Positions 1 to 12,162 of a DNA stretch of 64,000 nucleotides are shown here, piece by piece (the stretch's first letter is position 1; the number at the start of each line of letters is the position of its first letter). This DNA comes from Isoetes taiwanensis (Eukaryota > Streptophyta > Lycopodiopsida > Isoetales > Isoetaceae). Below the pieces are notes generated by a model, which saw only the letters and a program-made list of their open reading frames with translations, did not search any database and had not been told where the DNA came from. The position numbers were made by a program, and so were the translations under genes. The stretch is taken from the NCBI GenBank assembly GCA_021234155.1, contig JAJEKV010000023.1, positions 4,233,638 to 4,297,637 on the forward strand. Reading direction: 5' to 3'.

Positions 1-186
1 TCTTAGCCTAGGCTACAATTGACTCTATGAACGGGTGAATAAATGCCTTGAAAAATGTGCAGCCTATGACGCTCCCAGATTGACCATTATAACCATCCAA
101 ACCCGAGATGAAATGCCTTCCGTTTATCTGGAGCCCATGCACCTGGGTAGGACATTAGGAGAATAGATTGGCAATCCAGCGTATTG

Positions 187-1700
187 TTATAATGCTTGAA
201 GCCAAGACCATGCTGGTTGAACTTCTGGACAGGAAAAGAGGCAAAGGTCAAGTGTTTCGACATCTGAAAGACAAAACGGACATACTGCAGAGTTGCAAGG
301 ATCATAGTGATGCCACAAGGTGTTTACACACAAACACATATGTAAGACTTGCCACCAAAATATAGAAACTTTAGGGTGGAGCAACTTATCCCAAAGCCAG
401 TGCCATGTGCGAGCCCGCATGGGTTTTGGGATCTGTAATTGCCATCCATTTGACAGTGGGAGGGGACGTGGAGCTAAGACTAGACGATATATAGAGCACT
501 TGCCTTTGTAAATATCCTCATGACAACCCCATGGCACCCTTTCCGTGACACCAACTTCTACTATGAGAGGCAAGTTCTCTGCCATCTTCTCCCATACATT
601 TACATCCCAACGTGAGAGTAAGAATTTTTCTTGAAATGCCTAAGAATTTTGCTTGAAATGCCGGCCATGACAAGAGGCGACCACCTTCATACACCATGCT
701 TGAATTGAGACGACACCTGCTAGAGCCCACAGTCTCTGCATAAGGGGATGAACAGATGCAGCGAGTGGAGGAGCTAAGGGGTCTGACGGCCACCACCATG
801 GAATATCTAGGAGAGCATGGGTGGATGGACACAGCTAAAATAGATGTCTGACCGCATCCCATGCTACCAATAATCCTCGAAGAAAAGGAGATGCATTTAG
901 AAAAGGCTCAAGAGAGTGAAATAGAGCCCAGGGAAGAACTGGTTTGACTGCCTTGTTGCCTAGAGGAGTACAATGACTAAGAGATTGTTTGAGAAGGCGA
1001 AGGCCAGGAGAGCCATCTTCACCATTCAGGAGCCTCCTGAGGACCTTACTCTGCAATAAGAAATCCCTCATACCCAAGCCACGCCCACTTAGGGAGGATG
1101 CATTTAGACCAGGCAAACCTTAACCATCGACACCCTCTTCTCTGCAAGCCCATATGAAATTTCGGACTATCGTAATGAGCTCTCGTACTTTAACCTGTGG
1201 GGCTAGGAACAATGAAGTTATATGCACATGGGTACTGCTGAGCACTGATTTAGCAACTGTAATGCGACCAGCGAGGGATAAGTTTGCAGTTGACCACCAG
1301 AATAGGTGTTTCTCCAAACCCTTAATAATTTTTGCCCATGCTGCTCTTGCACCAACATGAATGCCAACAGGAATTCCAAGTAGCTTTGTGGCTTGTCCAT
1401 GAGGAAGAAGCTTTCATGGATAATCATGAAGACATGCCGGAATCGGAGTGTCCAACATCCACAAGGCCGTGCACTTTTGCCAACAAGAGAATGTGTCTAA
1501 GATTCTCAGAGTTAGCGACGAGAAAGAGAAACGCGTCATCAGCATATTGATTGCAAACTTTCTGTATACCATCCTCCATAGCGAGACCCTCAAGGATCCC
1601 CTCCGCTGATGCAACAACAAATAACTGCGATAGCTTCTTTGCGACAATTGTGAAAATGAGTTGTGCTAAAGGGCATCCCTGATGAATACCTTGAATGCCC
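187..1700 (-). mobile_element. LINE (non-LTR) reverse transcriptase remnant, 3' half
   Basis: Read on the minus strand in several frames, this is the second half of a plant LINE ORF2. From 5' to 3' it shows the motif GIHQGCPLAQL near 1650-1685 (family: QGDPLSP), the catalytic block QYADDAFLF near 1531-1550 (family: YADD), then LSLAGRITVAKSVLSS near 1250-1290 (family: the LS.AGR thumb motif). It ends in a zf-RVT zinc-binding segment with HPKVSIFWWQVLH, CPFC and CLFSCPE between 187 and 400. The order is the canonical RT to zf-RVT order. Frames change several times and stops intervene, so the copy is dead. The 5' half (endonuclease, RT motifs 1-3) is not visible. Bases 1-186 hold nothing I can name. 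Confidence 0.85.
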
Positions 1701-1740
1701 TACATTGATGTGGTTGTAGAATGCCATCATTATTACATCA

Positions 1741-3349
1741 AAAACTCAGTCCACTTCTTTCTGTGATTGTCCAAATTATACGATATAGGCATGCCACCTG
1801 AAATACATAATAGATCAAAATACTACCACTGAACTGAGTTTAAGCATGCCGAGGATAAGCCGGGATTAGAAATCCGGAATGGATAATGTAAAACAATGAT
1901 CTGCTCAAGATTGGAAAAGAAAAATGGAAATGAAAATCATAGCAAAAGAAATTTTCTCGAATTTTGGAAAATCAATTTTTTTTTCCAGCAGTCAAAAGCC
2001 CCAAAACCTTAAGGAAATCACTTAAAAAATTTTCTAAAATGTTTTCCTCCAAAATCCAAAGTTAAACAATGAATACCCATATAATTCCGCAAAAATGTAT
2101 TTATAGTAATAAATAATAAAAGCATGTGCTTGTAACAGGAATTCTTCTCAAAACTGGGGACATTGAGCAGCAAACCGAGCAAGTTGGATTCAGAATATGT
2201 TCAGTTAAGGCATCACATGACTGCAAATGACACAATATGGCATTGTTCTTCTAAGACCTTTCCCCTATTCGCTCATTAGAAATACCGCCTTTAACTCTAG
2301 AACATGGCATTGCTATATTGAATATATTTAGATTCTTTCAAGAGGAACAATGATCCTCTAGTGTTTCATTGAGGTTTCTTGATCATAAACCTAAAATGAC
2401 TAGGATTGTGGTTGGCTTCCATTTTTATGCTTTAAAACAAAGATTGGGGTCTAAGGAGTGCGCATTAATGCCGAAATATGCAAAAACACCCTCGAGGCAA
2501 TGAAAGGCAACCCTCTGTGTGCAACACCGTATTTATTTAACACAACACAAAAAAAGATGAAATCGTCATTTAAAGTTACGAAATATCCTTAGATTAGAAA
2601 GACCATTATCAAAGATATTCATTGCATTATTGAGCCAGTGTATAAAAGAAGAACAAGATATAAACTACAAAGTGGAATATTTTGACATTTTCTTTTATAG
2701 ACGAGTGCCTTGCATTATTGTCAGAATGCCCTTATTTAGAAATCAAATGTGCAGGAGAAGTCTTTGATAACCATTTTTAAGTGTATACATGTTTATGAGC
2801 TATTAGGATTTTTTAAGATGAAGAAGCCATGGACCTATAATGGACAAAAGCATAACTGGTTCAACACGGTGCTACTAACTTATAGATGAGTTATATAGAA
2901 TAGCACAACGACAAATTGCAAGGTTAAAAAATGTGCTTGCATACTAGGGATTGCCCTTACATCTACCAATTCAATTGTAAGTTGTCTCTTATGTATAGGA
3001 GCTATGCAACAAGCCTCTACAACACACTGGATGGATATATCCAAGATCAAAGGAAGGATTGAGAACAAGGTCTCTGCACCCAAGACAATCCGAACCAGAA
3101 GCCAGTAGATGCACTAAGTCTGCACCCGAATCTGCTCTGTCTCAAACTCATGTATAGAATCTGTTGTTCAAGACACCTGCGACCTACAATGCATCTATGG
3201 CAACAAACCCACTGAATCAATTTGCGTCATCCAGAAGAAAACAAATAAGCACACAACAAAGGAACAGAGGGCTAGATTAGATCTTCACGACCCCTAACAC
3301 AGATTGACGATAGCCAAATGAAACACTGTCTAAAGCAGGTGTTGAAATG
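1741..3349. other. AT-rich stretch, no gene seen
   Basis: About 1.6 kb of AT-rich sequence between the LINE remnant and the copia element. I see no coding segment with recognisable motifs, no LTR or TIR pair, and no clear tandem repeat. Short open stretches, such as 2880-3083 on the minus strand, look like chance. Confidence 0.5.
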
Positions 3350-3354
3350 TTATG

Positions 3355-3647
3355 TGTTGGAATTTCTAAATCAAGCTCCAGAACACATGCCTAAATTCTG
3401 GAGATTTTCTTATAGTTAGGAAGTGAGTAGTTCGTGCCTTATGTTCGGGCCTTAAGTTCGGGCATAAATCATGCTATGATATGTACTTAAGAGCAGTTCG
3501 TATATGAATAGATTATCACTTGCAGTTGCATTTTCGCAGTTGTTTATCTCTTTGTGATCATTCGGGTTTCATCGCTCATTTGATCATACCCAAATCACTG
3601 CTCATTTGGGTTTGCAATCAACACTATTCATATTATAAGTTTTAATG
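3355..3647 (+). repeat. 5' LTR of the copia element
   Basis: Starts TGTTGGAATTTCT and is collinear with the copy at 7866-8156 over its whole length, with scattered substitutions and short indels (for example a local rearrangement near 3437-3455). The 3' copy ends in AACA; here the terminal dinucleotide is changed to TG. Preceded by TTATG, the left half of the target-site duplication. Confidence 0.93.
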
Positions 3648-3799
3648 TGTTATGGGCCCATCAGGTTGAATTTTTTTTTTATTCACATAAGTCGGTCATA
3701 CTTGTTTGTTTAACCGCTGGTAAGCATTATTCCCCTCGACGACGCATTCCTCGCTAACTCTATCTTCTTCATGGAAAACTCGAACTCTTTCTACCTATA

Positions 3800-4480
3800 A
3801 TGGCGAAGTTCTTCCCCGATTCACCGGGAAGAATTTTCAGCTCGAAGTGCATGGATTCAGATGTTGCTAGAAGATAAAGGTCTCTCGGGATGTCGCCAAT
3901 ACGGTGGATTTGGGTGGTAGCATGGCTACGGCCAGATTTGATGATCCGAGAGTCGGGCTGAGGTCGTCTTCACCGTGCTCTCGGCCAACGCATCTTCTTG
4001 AGAAGGATCGGAAGGCAAGGATGATAATATGTTCAAGTCTTTGAAGATGCTCCCCGCATCTAATGGTGAAGGGAGTAAGCACGCATGCGCAATTTGGCGA
4101 TATTGGCAAAACCATTTTGCATCGATGAATGGGAATCGATTGGCCTTGGCGCAAAAACCCGCATAACCTTCGCCCGAATGAAGGGGAAGATTTCATAGAT
4201 TACATTTGCACCATGAAGGATCTCGCTTGATTTAACCCAATCCAATCGGAGTAGATATTACCCAAGATGAAAAGGTATGCATGTTTTTTAATAGTCTTCA
4301 TACCGCTTGAACGATAATTATCAATATGGAAGGTCGGTTATCCGACTATACCTTCAAAAAAGCTCGATCGACTAAAGGTCAAGTAATTAGGCGTAAGTAA
4401 AACAAGAGTGTATCCAGCCACGCTTGATGTCAAGCACGGGTAAAGTTCAAAAGCTTCACCAAGTAGAAAAAATCTTCATC
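3800..4480 (+). pseudogene. Copia gag remnant
   Basis: Starts around an ATG at 3800 and holds broken pieces of a Ty1/copia capsid gene. Recognisable fragments include GKNFQL near 3830 (the usual site opening the capsid domain), a stretch reading EKDRKARMII near 4000-4030 (family: W...D.KA...I), and ITQDEKVCMFFNSL near 4257-4300 (family: D..K...LL.SLP). Frames shift repeatedly. A CCHC zinc knuckle is not visible; it may lie in the garbled 4480-4640 segment. Product would be the capsid protein packaging element RNA in the cytoplasm. Confidence 0.65.
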
Positions 4481-4659
4481 TAAAGGGCTTAAGATTACTT
4501 GTTTTCTTGTCAAAAGGGCGGCATTTGGCCAAAGACCGCAGTGGCCCAGCCCAATTTCTCGTGACCGCACACACAATCAAGAGGAAGAAGATCCACCCTC
4601 CGAGGCGTAAGAACAAAATTTCATGGCCTTTGAGTATTTATGCACCATGGTTGAAGCTG

Positions 4660-5940
4660 CAGAGACCAAACAGGATCATCATTGGTATATTGATTCAGGA
4701 GCCACAAGTCACATGACTTCTATGAAGGAGATTTTTGCAAGCTATCACCCTTTATCATCACAAAGGATGACCATATTCAATATGGTGTGGCTTATGGCAT
4801 AGTCAACATAATGCTCAAGCATTCTGTCAAAGCAATTCTGTGGGTGCCGTGATGTTCCGTGTCTTCAAAAAAATTTGATCTCTGTTTCAAAGCTCACTGA
4901 TGTTGGTTTGGAGGTAAAGTTTTCTAGTAAAGCTTGCAACATTTTTAGAAATGGGCATCATCTGTTTGGTGCAATCCGAGTAGAAAATCTCTACAGGATT
5001 CAAGGAGTTGCCAAGCTTGAGAGGGCCAACTTTGTTTCAGAACCACCTACTGGAGACACACTATGGCATTACAGGCTGGGACACATTGCCTTCAAGAAGG
5101 TAAACATTCTGGTTGACAAGAGCCTCATCAAAGGGGTCAAGAAGCAACATGCACCATGTAATATTTGCCTAAGCAACTCGAGCACATTTTGCAGCATCTG
5201 AGTCACATGCAACCAAAAGGCTTGCATTGGTGCACACTGATCTGTGTGGCCCTATCAAGCCAACAACATCTGCAGGAGCTCAATATTTCTTGGTGTTCCT
5301 CGATGATTTCTCACGAAAGTTATTTGTCTATCTGCTCAAAACCAAAGGTCAGGTCTTTGAATATTTTCAGCACTTCAAAATTCTTGTTGAAAAATCCACT
5401 GGAGATCATATTCTAAGTTTAAGATCAGATAATGGAGGGGAATTTTGCTCCAATGCTTTTGAGGCTTTTTGTGTATCTCATGGTATAGAACATCGACTAA
5501 GTGCTCCTGCTACACCCGAGCAAAATGGCCGTGCAGAAAGAGTTACTCTTGTTGAAATGGCTAAAAGTCTTCTTGTGGCCATGCATGTTCCTGGCAAATT
5601 TTGGGGAGAGGCTATCATCACAGCAGCCTATCTGATCAATAGAGTTCCACACTCTAGTTTACAATTTCAAATCCCTGAGGTCCTTTGGTCAAGTAAGTCA
5701 ATTTCATTGAGACATCTCAAGGTTTTTGGATGCAAAGCTTTTGTTCGAATGCCCAAGTCTACCAAAGATGGAGGTTTCAACCAAACAATGTATGTTCATT
5801 GGATACTGCAACAACAGAAAAGCTTTCAGGTTTGTCGACTTGGATACCAATAAACTGATCATTAGCTGTCACGCACAGTTTAATGAGTATGAACCCTGTT
5901 TTCCTCTTTTGCCTGCTGAAGTTTCTTCTTTTATCATCAT
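4660..5940 (+). pseudogene. Copia protease and integrase region
   Basis: The protease active site reads WYIDSGATSHM at about 4681-4713 (family: D[ST]G). It is followed by LISVSKL (4876-4896) and the pre-integrase segment LWHYRLGHIAFKKV (about 5068-5110), then the zinc-binding pair in CNIC. The integrase core begins HTDLCGP (5233), carries RSDNGGEF (5422-5445) and PEQNGRAER (5515-5541), giving the D, D, E catalytic residues, and continues to FGCKAFVRMPK. The integrase open stretch 5227-5853 is the longest intact part of the element. Upstream and downstream joints are frameshifted. Role: polyprotein cleavage and insertion of cDNA into the nuclear genome. Confidence 0.9.
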
Positions 5941-5956
5941 GCCTTAAGAAAATCCT

Positions 5957-7790
5957 TTGTCTCCCACTTCAAATTTCGTTCCACCTACACTTGCCTCTTC
6001 TACCACTCCTGCTCCAATCATTTCTAATCCACCTCCTCCAGATTCACCTCCTACATCAATCCTTCTAGATCATCATGAGCCCCATGATTTCCCTGTTCTT
6101 ACACCACTTGTTTCTCGACCCACTCGAACCAGAAAACTCCCTACTTATTTGCATGATTATGTCATGGCTGCAGAAGACCACATCTCTGAACCAAATACCT
6201 ATCAAGAAGCCATGAACAGTCCAGAAAAAGAACATTGGGAGGAGGCTATGCGCACAGAGTTACAGTCAATTCAGGAAGCAACCACTTGGACTTTAGTTCC
6301 AAGACCATCTAACAGAGCAGTTATAGGTTCTCGATGGGTATTCAAGGTCAAATATAGAAGCAAGGGGACTGTTGACAGGTACAAAGCTCGGCTTGTGGCA
6401 AGAGAATTTACACAAGTTCCTGGCATAGACTTTGACAGGACTTTTGCACCAGTAGTGAGAATGAGATCCATACGCACTCTTCTGGCCTATGCTTGTCAAC
6501 ATCACTTTCTCATTCACCAGATGGATGTTACTAATGCTTTCCTCCATGGAGAACTGCAGGAATAATTATACCTTGAGCAACCTACAGGTTTTGAAAAGGG
6601 GACAAACTCGGTGTGCAGACTTCACAAGGCCTTGTATGGATTACGCGAAGTCTCTCGGACCTGGTATTTTAAACTGAACACTACTCTTCTCAATTTGAAC
6701 TTTCAGCCTAGTGCTTCAGATCCTAGTGTCTATTTTCATATTAGAGGAAATAAGTCATAAGTCCCAAATTCCTCCTGCTCATTTTATGCTATGTTGATGA
6801 CCTATTCATTGCCCTCATTTTTTCTAACCCCGATCTCATTTCTCTCAAATGTCAACTTCATCAACAATTTCAATGAAAGACCTTGTTCAAATCCATCATT
6901 TTCTAGGGATGCAAATTCACTATGACCAAGCTATAGGCTCACCGTATTTTTATAGAGGGTACACTGTGAAAAAATATCTCTATGACCTAATCAACAAACT
7001 TGGTCTACTCTCTCTTGCAATCCTCGAATGTAGTACTCCACTTGAGTTTGAGTAACCCTTCATCTCACCGATCCTCCATGCTCGACCTAATAACATGACC
7101 TTCTTTTCGAGATCATTATGCATACATCCTTGGGACCTTGAACTTTGGAAAGCAAGATCCACTTGCCCAGATCTATCTCTTCCAATATCCAAGCTTAGCC
7201 GCTCCGTGATAGGACCTAAACATACCCATTGCATATCCTTGAAACTTGTTCTCGATACATAAAGGGTGGTCTTTGAGGCTTGGCATCCATTATCGCTAGT
7301 GGAAACACAAACATACTTGGTTTCATAGACGTGACCGGGAGGAGATGCGACCAAAATCAATCTCGTGTTCTACTTTCACTCTAGCAAGAGGAGCCATGTC
7401 GGAATAGTGTGAAACAAAGGTGTGTTGCACAATCCTCAACTGAGGCAGAGTATTATGCCATTGCCAATGCTTTCAATGAAGGAATCTGGTTACAAAGAAT
7501 GGCCATCGAATTTGGTATTCATCAAACACATGGCATGGAAATCGAGTTAACAATCAAGGTGCAAATTGGGGATTGCAAATGATCCGCAGGATTACAAGAG
7601 GATGAAACATGTGGATATTAAGTATCATTTTATTCTCGATGTTGTCACACAGAAATTGCTTATTCTCAAGTATTGTCCAACCGTGAAATGGCGCAGATAT
7701 GATGACTAAGGCCTTGGGCAAACCTAAGTTTGAAGCAACCAAGATGCCGGGAATCACAGTAGATTGATGCCGATTTAAGACACCTGACTC
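5957..7790 (+). pseudogene. Copia reverse transcriptase and RNase H region
   Basis: The open stretch 5957-6565 holds the start of the RVT_2 domain (EAMNSPEKEHWEEAM, GSRWVFKVKYRSKGTVDRYK, RLVAREF, MDVTNAFLHGEL), then an in-frame TAA. Reading resumes with YLEQPTGFEKG, ALYGLRE, LCYVDDLF at about 6786-6812 (catalytic YVDD), and MKDLVQIHHFLGMQI. The connection (TCPDLSLPISKLSRSVI near 7155) and RNase H pieces (QSSTEAEYYAIANA near 7430, KHVDIKYHFILDVV-like near 7605-7650, KALGKPKFE-like near 7710) follow in shifted frames. The order after integrase confirms the copia superfamily. Non-functional. Confidence 0.88.
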
Positions 7791-7865
7791 TATTTACCTT
7801 CAAGTTTATAGTTTAAAGTCTTTCTGTTAAAGCTTTTTGTTAAGAGATCTTGAAATAAGGAGGAG

Positions 7866-8156
7866 TGTTGGGATTTCTAAATCAAGCTCCAGAACACATG
7901 CCTAAATTCTGGAGATTTTCTTATAGTTAGGAAGTGAGTAGTTCGTGATGTTCAGGCCTTAAGTTCGGGCATAAATCATGCTATGATATGTACTTAAGAG
8001 CAGTTCGTATATGAATATATTATCACTTGCAGTTGCATTTTCATAAGTTGTTTTTTCTCTTTTTGTGATCATTCGGGCCATCGCTCATTTGATCATACCC
8101 GAATCATTGTTCATTTGGGTTTGCACTGAACACTGTTCATATTATAAGTTTTAACA
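7866..8156 (+). repeat. 3' LTR of the copia element
   Basis: Starts TGTTGGGATTTCT directly after the purine tract and ends TTTTAACA, followed by TTATG at 8157-8161, which repeats the bases before the 5' LTR. Collinear with 3355-3647. Confidence 0.93.
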
Positions 8157-8381
8157 TTATGAACTGTCCAAACTAGCCCTCAAGATCAATCTCTATCGTC
8201 TAGGCCAAAATCTCCTATTGGCCGACTTTTGAAAGGGTATGCCCTTGAGGCAACCCAAAAAAGAAAGGAAGAATAGAGAATAGAATGGATTTTTATCATC
8301 CATTGAGACCAGAGCAAAATTGCATAGCCTAATCACATCACTTAACAAATTAAATCCCTCTATTTAGCTATGATTCAGTTA

Positions 8382-9259
8382 GGGTGCTTTCCCATGGACA
8401 GAAAACCTCCAGGTTTCCTGAAGGTCAGGTCTAAATGCTTTGTTAATAGAGTGTTACAGCAGCCCGATCACAGGCTTTCTAGACGAGCAATGCTCTCTTC
8501 CACACAGTCTGGATGGTATAAGGACATGAAAGATTGGGCTAAACGTTGGGGTATTAATGAGGAGCACGGGAACTAGTACAGAGTCTGGCAATTGAGAGGA
8601 TATGGGCTGATCCAGGTTCTAGGCTGAATTTTTATAGGTCAAATATTAATCCCATGTTGATATATGCAGAACAGGACTACCTTAACTCCATGATTCCACC
8701 GCATGTAAAGAAGACAATAGCAAGATTCAGATGTAGTTCGTGATCAACTACGATTGAGACCGGGAGATGGAGTGGCACTCCCCTGTGGAAGAAAGGTTGT
8801 GTCTTGTTTGTACTCAACAACAGGTCGAGGACGAAAGGCACACCCTTCTGCAATGTCCAACATATCTTGATATTCGGGAAAAATTCAACATTCATGTAGA
8901 TAATTTACATTCATTGTTTGATATGAACTCTTATGAAATTGGTATTTATATTCGAACAGTAGAATCACAACGTGATCTACTCATGAGACTTTAACAGTTG
9001 TAATTAGGCTCTATGGCCTTTAAGGTCCTAAAGATTCTGAGTGGCAAAGTAATCCGAAACTATTTCTTGAAGCCCAGGTTTTGGCATGAGTTCCCTTCCG
9101 TCGGCTCAGATTCTTAATGCTAGATTTTGCTTTCAGATCTACCGGTTTAGATTCGTGGTGCCAAATCTTGAGGTCTGCTATTCATGGGAACATAGAAATT
9201 ATGAATCGAGGCATCGCATCTAGGTCTGTCCGTTCAAACTGGTTCATGGGAAAGCACCC
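8382..9259. mobile_element. PIF/Harbinger-like non-autonomous DNA transposon
   Basis: Terminal inverted repeats GGGTGCTTTCCCATG (8382-8396) and CATGGGAAAGCACCC (9245-9259) are exact over 15 bases and extend with one mismatch. Directly outside both ends is TTA (8379-8381 and 9260-9262). A 3-bp TTA duplication with TIRs beginning GGG is the signature of PIF/Harbinger (Tourist) elements. The 878-bp element has no transposase. Its interior instead holds a LINE C-terminal fragment. It ends 148 bp before the start codon of the C2-domain gene, so it sits in that gene's promoter or 5' leader. Confidence 0.75.
8383..9000 (+). pseudogene. LINE C-terminal fragment inside the TIR element
   Basis: Plus-strand pieces read KTIARFRCSS near 8714, ETGRW near 8755, then EERLCLVC and VEDERHTLLQCPTY (about 8788-8868). 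This is the zinc-binding tail typical of one LINE family (R.C..C....VEDE.H.L..CP.Y...R). The same tail recurs at 12.9 kb (+) and near 35.8 kb (-). The fragment carries stops and frameshifts and ends at a TAA near 8994, followed by a short 3'-UTR-like segment. It was either captured by the TIR element or inserted into it. Confidence 0.7.
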
Positions 9260-9407
9260 TTAGTCAGCCATCATTATTGAATTATGTTTGAGTCGTATTT
9301 TTCGCTGGTCAATGTTTCGACACCATTATTGGTTGGTCAACATACTTCTTTTGTGGAAGAAGTGATATCTACTCCCTGTATCAACCAACCATTGACATTT
9401 CAGGAAG

Positions 9408-10215
9408 ATGCCGTCCGGAATGCTCGAGGTCTTGCTGGTGGCCGCCACTGGCATCAAGAACACGGATTTTTTTGGTTTGTCACTTTTCCCTTTTTTTTTC
9501 ATTAGTTTTCTTCCGTTTCTCTTTTAACTCCTGGATTTTTTATTTTTTTTTTCTAAGCAGGGAAGTCGGATCCTTACGCAGTTATATCATGCTGGAGGCA
9601 GAGCTTCAAAAGCAAAACAGCTAAAGGTGTGTATTTCTTACGAATCCTGGATCATCCCTAGAATTTATTTTGATATCTGGGTTCAGATGAAGGTACAAAA
9701 CCTGTGTGGAACCAGAAGTTTAATTTCTTTATAGAAGAAGGTGTAAACGAATTGTTTGTTAAACTCTACGATGAGGACACTCTGACAGAAGACGATTTTA
9801 TTGGAAGCTCCAGGTAAGATGAGCATACATTTCATGTTTTGTTACATGGCCTCTTCATTATTGGTATGGTAACTAGATTGTGGCCCGGTGACTCTAGTGC
9901 TAAAGTGTAGATGCCATTCATTGTGTCATTTCTTTTCTATATGTGTATCTTGTGAACAGCATTTTCAAAGATGCTCCTTTGGTGCACTTTCATGTTTCTG
10001 TGAATCTAAGAAACAGATTTTGAACTTACAGTCCGTTGACCTATTGATGTAGAATCCCTCTGGATAAGGTTCTAAAAGAAAAAATAGTGCCAACATCTCC
10101 CTATGATGTTGTATGTCCAAATGGCGAGAAGAAAGGAGTCGTCTTCTTAAATCTTGAATTTGAACCCAAGGCTGCAACAACTACTTGTCAGGGTAATCCT
10201 TTACTCACAATATGA
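9408..10215 (+). CDS. Small single C2-domain protein (ERG3 / phloem 16-kDa type)
   Basis: Four exons are readable: 9408-9474, 9561-9626, 9687-9813 and 10053-10192, with GT donors and AG acceptors and phases that join in frame. The start MPSGMLEVLLVAATGIKNTD is the usual beginning of small plant C2 proteins (elicitor-responsive protein 3, phloem 16-kDa protein). GKSDPYAVISC, the loop KPVWNQKFNFFI, and YDEDTLTEDDFIG follow; the Asp-rich loops are the calcium/phospholipid-binding sites. About 133 residues are encoded to exon 4. If the donor at 10193 is skipped, translation stops at 10213-10215 after eight more residues; otherwise a further exon lies downstream and is not identified. Probable role: calcium-dependent membrane-binding signalling protein in the cytosol. 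A Harbinger-like element lies immediately upstream. Confidence 0.88.
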
Positions 10216-11640
10216 TATTTTTTTTTTCTCTTTTTTGAAAATACATTATGATATTTGTTTAATTCTCTTGTCAGTTTAGTTTCAATATAAGCATGTACCT
10301 GTACGTTCAATATAAAGCACACAAACACATGTTTTGGATTGGATTGATGGACGAAGTTATTGAAGAATTTTTCCAGGGATACTTGTCAATTGCACTCTTA
10401 AAATGTAGTTAAACCATCAAAAAAGGTGTTGGAGAGTGAATTGTGGAAGTGTATGGCAGTAACGTGCAGGAGATTAAGCACTAAAGGTTTTTAAAAAATC
10501 ATGGAACAGAAGTATGCTAGATCTGCTCATCTTTAGGTTCTGACGTTAGCTCAAGTATATGGCATAAATGACATTCTCTACGGGTATGCAAATTCTGCAC
10601 TAGTTGCTTTAGGATGTCGAAAGTTGCATAATGCCTCTTCATTTAATGAAGTGATGCTTCCTTTTAAGAAAAGAAAAGAGATTACTATGTTGTTGGGGAT
10701 GACTGTGAATTGGGAATATGTCGACATATTATGAAACCTAAGTAACTGTCTGTTACAGGCTGCAACAGATTACCAAAGGTGTGATACGTATAAAATGGAT
10801 GTAAGTGACATAGTAAGTGAACGTAAACTGTAAAATTCATAGTATTGTAGACATATCTAAGGGATGTCATCATGATACAACATTGAGACAGCCATAAATA
10901 TCAGACTGGCTGCTGAAAACACAAAGGGATTTTGTGGACGGTTATTTCTTAACGATTTAGTTTAACATGGTTTTAACATGGCCCATTCTCAACCAGATAG
11001 TAATTATTAATTACAAGAGATTTATTGCGGGGGTCGTCGTTTGTATGTTTTAGAATTGCAGGATTCGAACATTCGATTCCTCGCCTTGCAATAGAAAGAT
11101 ACTGACTATCACGACTATAAGATTCCCATTGTAAAGTTTATAAATTTCCTTAATCATCACATAACCACTCCACTGGGTCTTGGATTTAAGTTGCCAAGTA
11201 TTTTAGTTTTTGAAGACCCTCCCTTGCCTATGAGAAATAGCTTATGAATATCCTTATTGCTCTATCCTTATTGTTTTTTTTCGATCATTGGATCGAAGCA
11301 TAATTCCAGGAATGTGCCAAATGAAGGGCCCTTGAATTTCCACATCAGCCCCCCGTATAAGCTTGCGCACCCCATACAGCTATTCTACGTATATACATAC
11401 ATAGTATACTTCAATCCATACACATAAGAAATGAATGAACCATCACAGATAACAACAACACACAGATAAGAACAAAACAGAGAGGCATTCACAAAATACA
11501 GGTAACACCAGAAAGAGAGAAGAACATGTAAGAAGGGATGAGAGTGAAGCTCAAACTGACGGAACTGTATTTCCACCACAAATTCGAACTGAGAGAAGCC
11601 ATAAGCAGGCCGGATTCAACCCATACATGCCGCTAGATAT
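10216..11640. other. AT-rich flank of the C2 gene, no gene seen
   Basis: Includes the 3' region of the C2 gene and possibly its last exon. I find no other coding segment or repeat pair. Short open stretches at 10685-10873 and 11385-11579 (minus) have no recognisable content. Confidence 0.4.
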
Positions 11641-12060
11641 TTCCATGCCTTAATTTCGTAAACAATCAACCGTGATCGTGGATTTGAACCCACTAATCCA
11701 AATGAAGGCGCCCGTATGATAAACATGAGCAGATTCGGTCGTGGTCCGCGAGACCGCCAAATTTAATCCAAATCGCCCCGGCTCGCTTCTCAGATCACTT
11801 CCAAACCGCAAATACATACATGCCGCCCAAATACCTCGGGATGCGTTCTTTACGGCCACCAGAGGCTATGGCCGCCATGGCTATGGCGTTTCCCCCAGAA
11901 GAACTCAGTGGAAGCATGCCGAGCCGCTGCTACCTCTGGCCGAGAAGCTTGTGGCGGCTCGCTTCGGGCTTCCCGCCATGCTCTGGACGGGTAACCGCCA
12001 CGCTGCTTCCAAACAGCCAACATTAGACAAGGCCCAAATTATTTTTTTACTAAAACCCTA
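11641..12060. other. Unrecognised GC-rich segment
   Basis: A locally GC-rich, CpG-containing block in AT-rich surroundings, open for 106 codons on plus (11741-12061) and for shorter stretches on minus. On minus it contains GGRKERIPRYLGGMYVFAVW-like residues. None of the frames matches a family I know. It could be the first exon of an unrecognised gene or part of a repeat. Confidence 0.3.
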
Positions 12061-12128
12061 ACCCCATATGTCGGCCCACCATTGCCAAAACCTTAGTAAC
12101 TCAATCATTTGGGAACCTTATGGGAAAC

Positions 12129-12131
<3 letters not shown>

Positions 12132-12159
<28 letters not shown>
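12132..12159 (+). repeat. Poly(A) tract, 28 bp
   Basis: Uninterrupted run of 28 A. It may be the scar of a retroposed sequence ending here, but no flanking duplication was found. Confidence 0.9.

Positions 12160-12162
<3 letters not shown>

Larger units (their letters stand above)
3355..8156 (+). mobile_element. Complete Ty1/copia LTR retrotransposon, mutated
   Basis: Two near-identical LTRs (3355-3647 and 7866-8156) bracket a 4.2-kb internal region whose domains run gag, protease, integrase, reverse transcriptase, RNase H. That is the diagnostic Ty1/copia order. The element is flanked by a perfect 5-bp direct repeat TTATG (3350-3354 and 8157-8161), the footprint of integrase-mediated insertion. 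A purine tract (7853-7865, AAATAAGGAGGAG) lies directly against the 3' LTR. The primer binding site after the 5' LTR is degenerate. Stops and frameshifts in every domain mean this copy cannot make a full polyprotein, although the close LTR similarity suggests it is not among the oldest repeats here. Confidence 0.95.

Noticed and set aside
11655-11700. tRNA-like T-arm (GTGGGTTCAAATCCAC on minus), with a B-box-like match also near 11063-11085
   Set aside because: No matching acceptor, D-arm or anticodon arm at proper spacing; a chance match or a SINE scrap at best.
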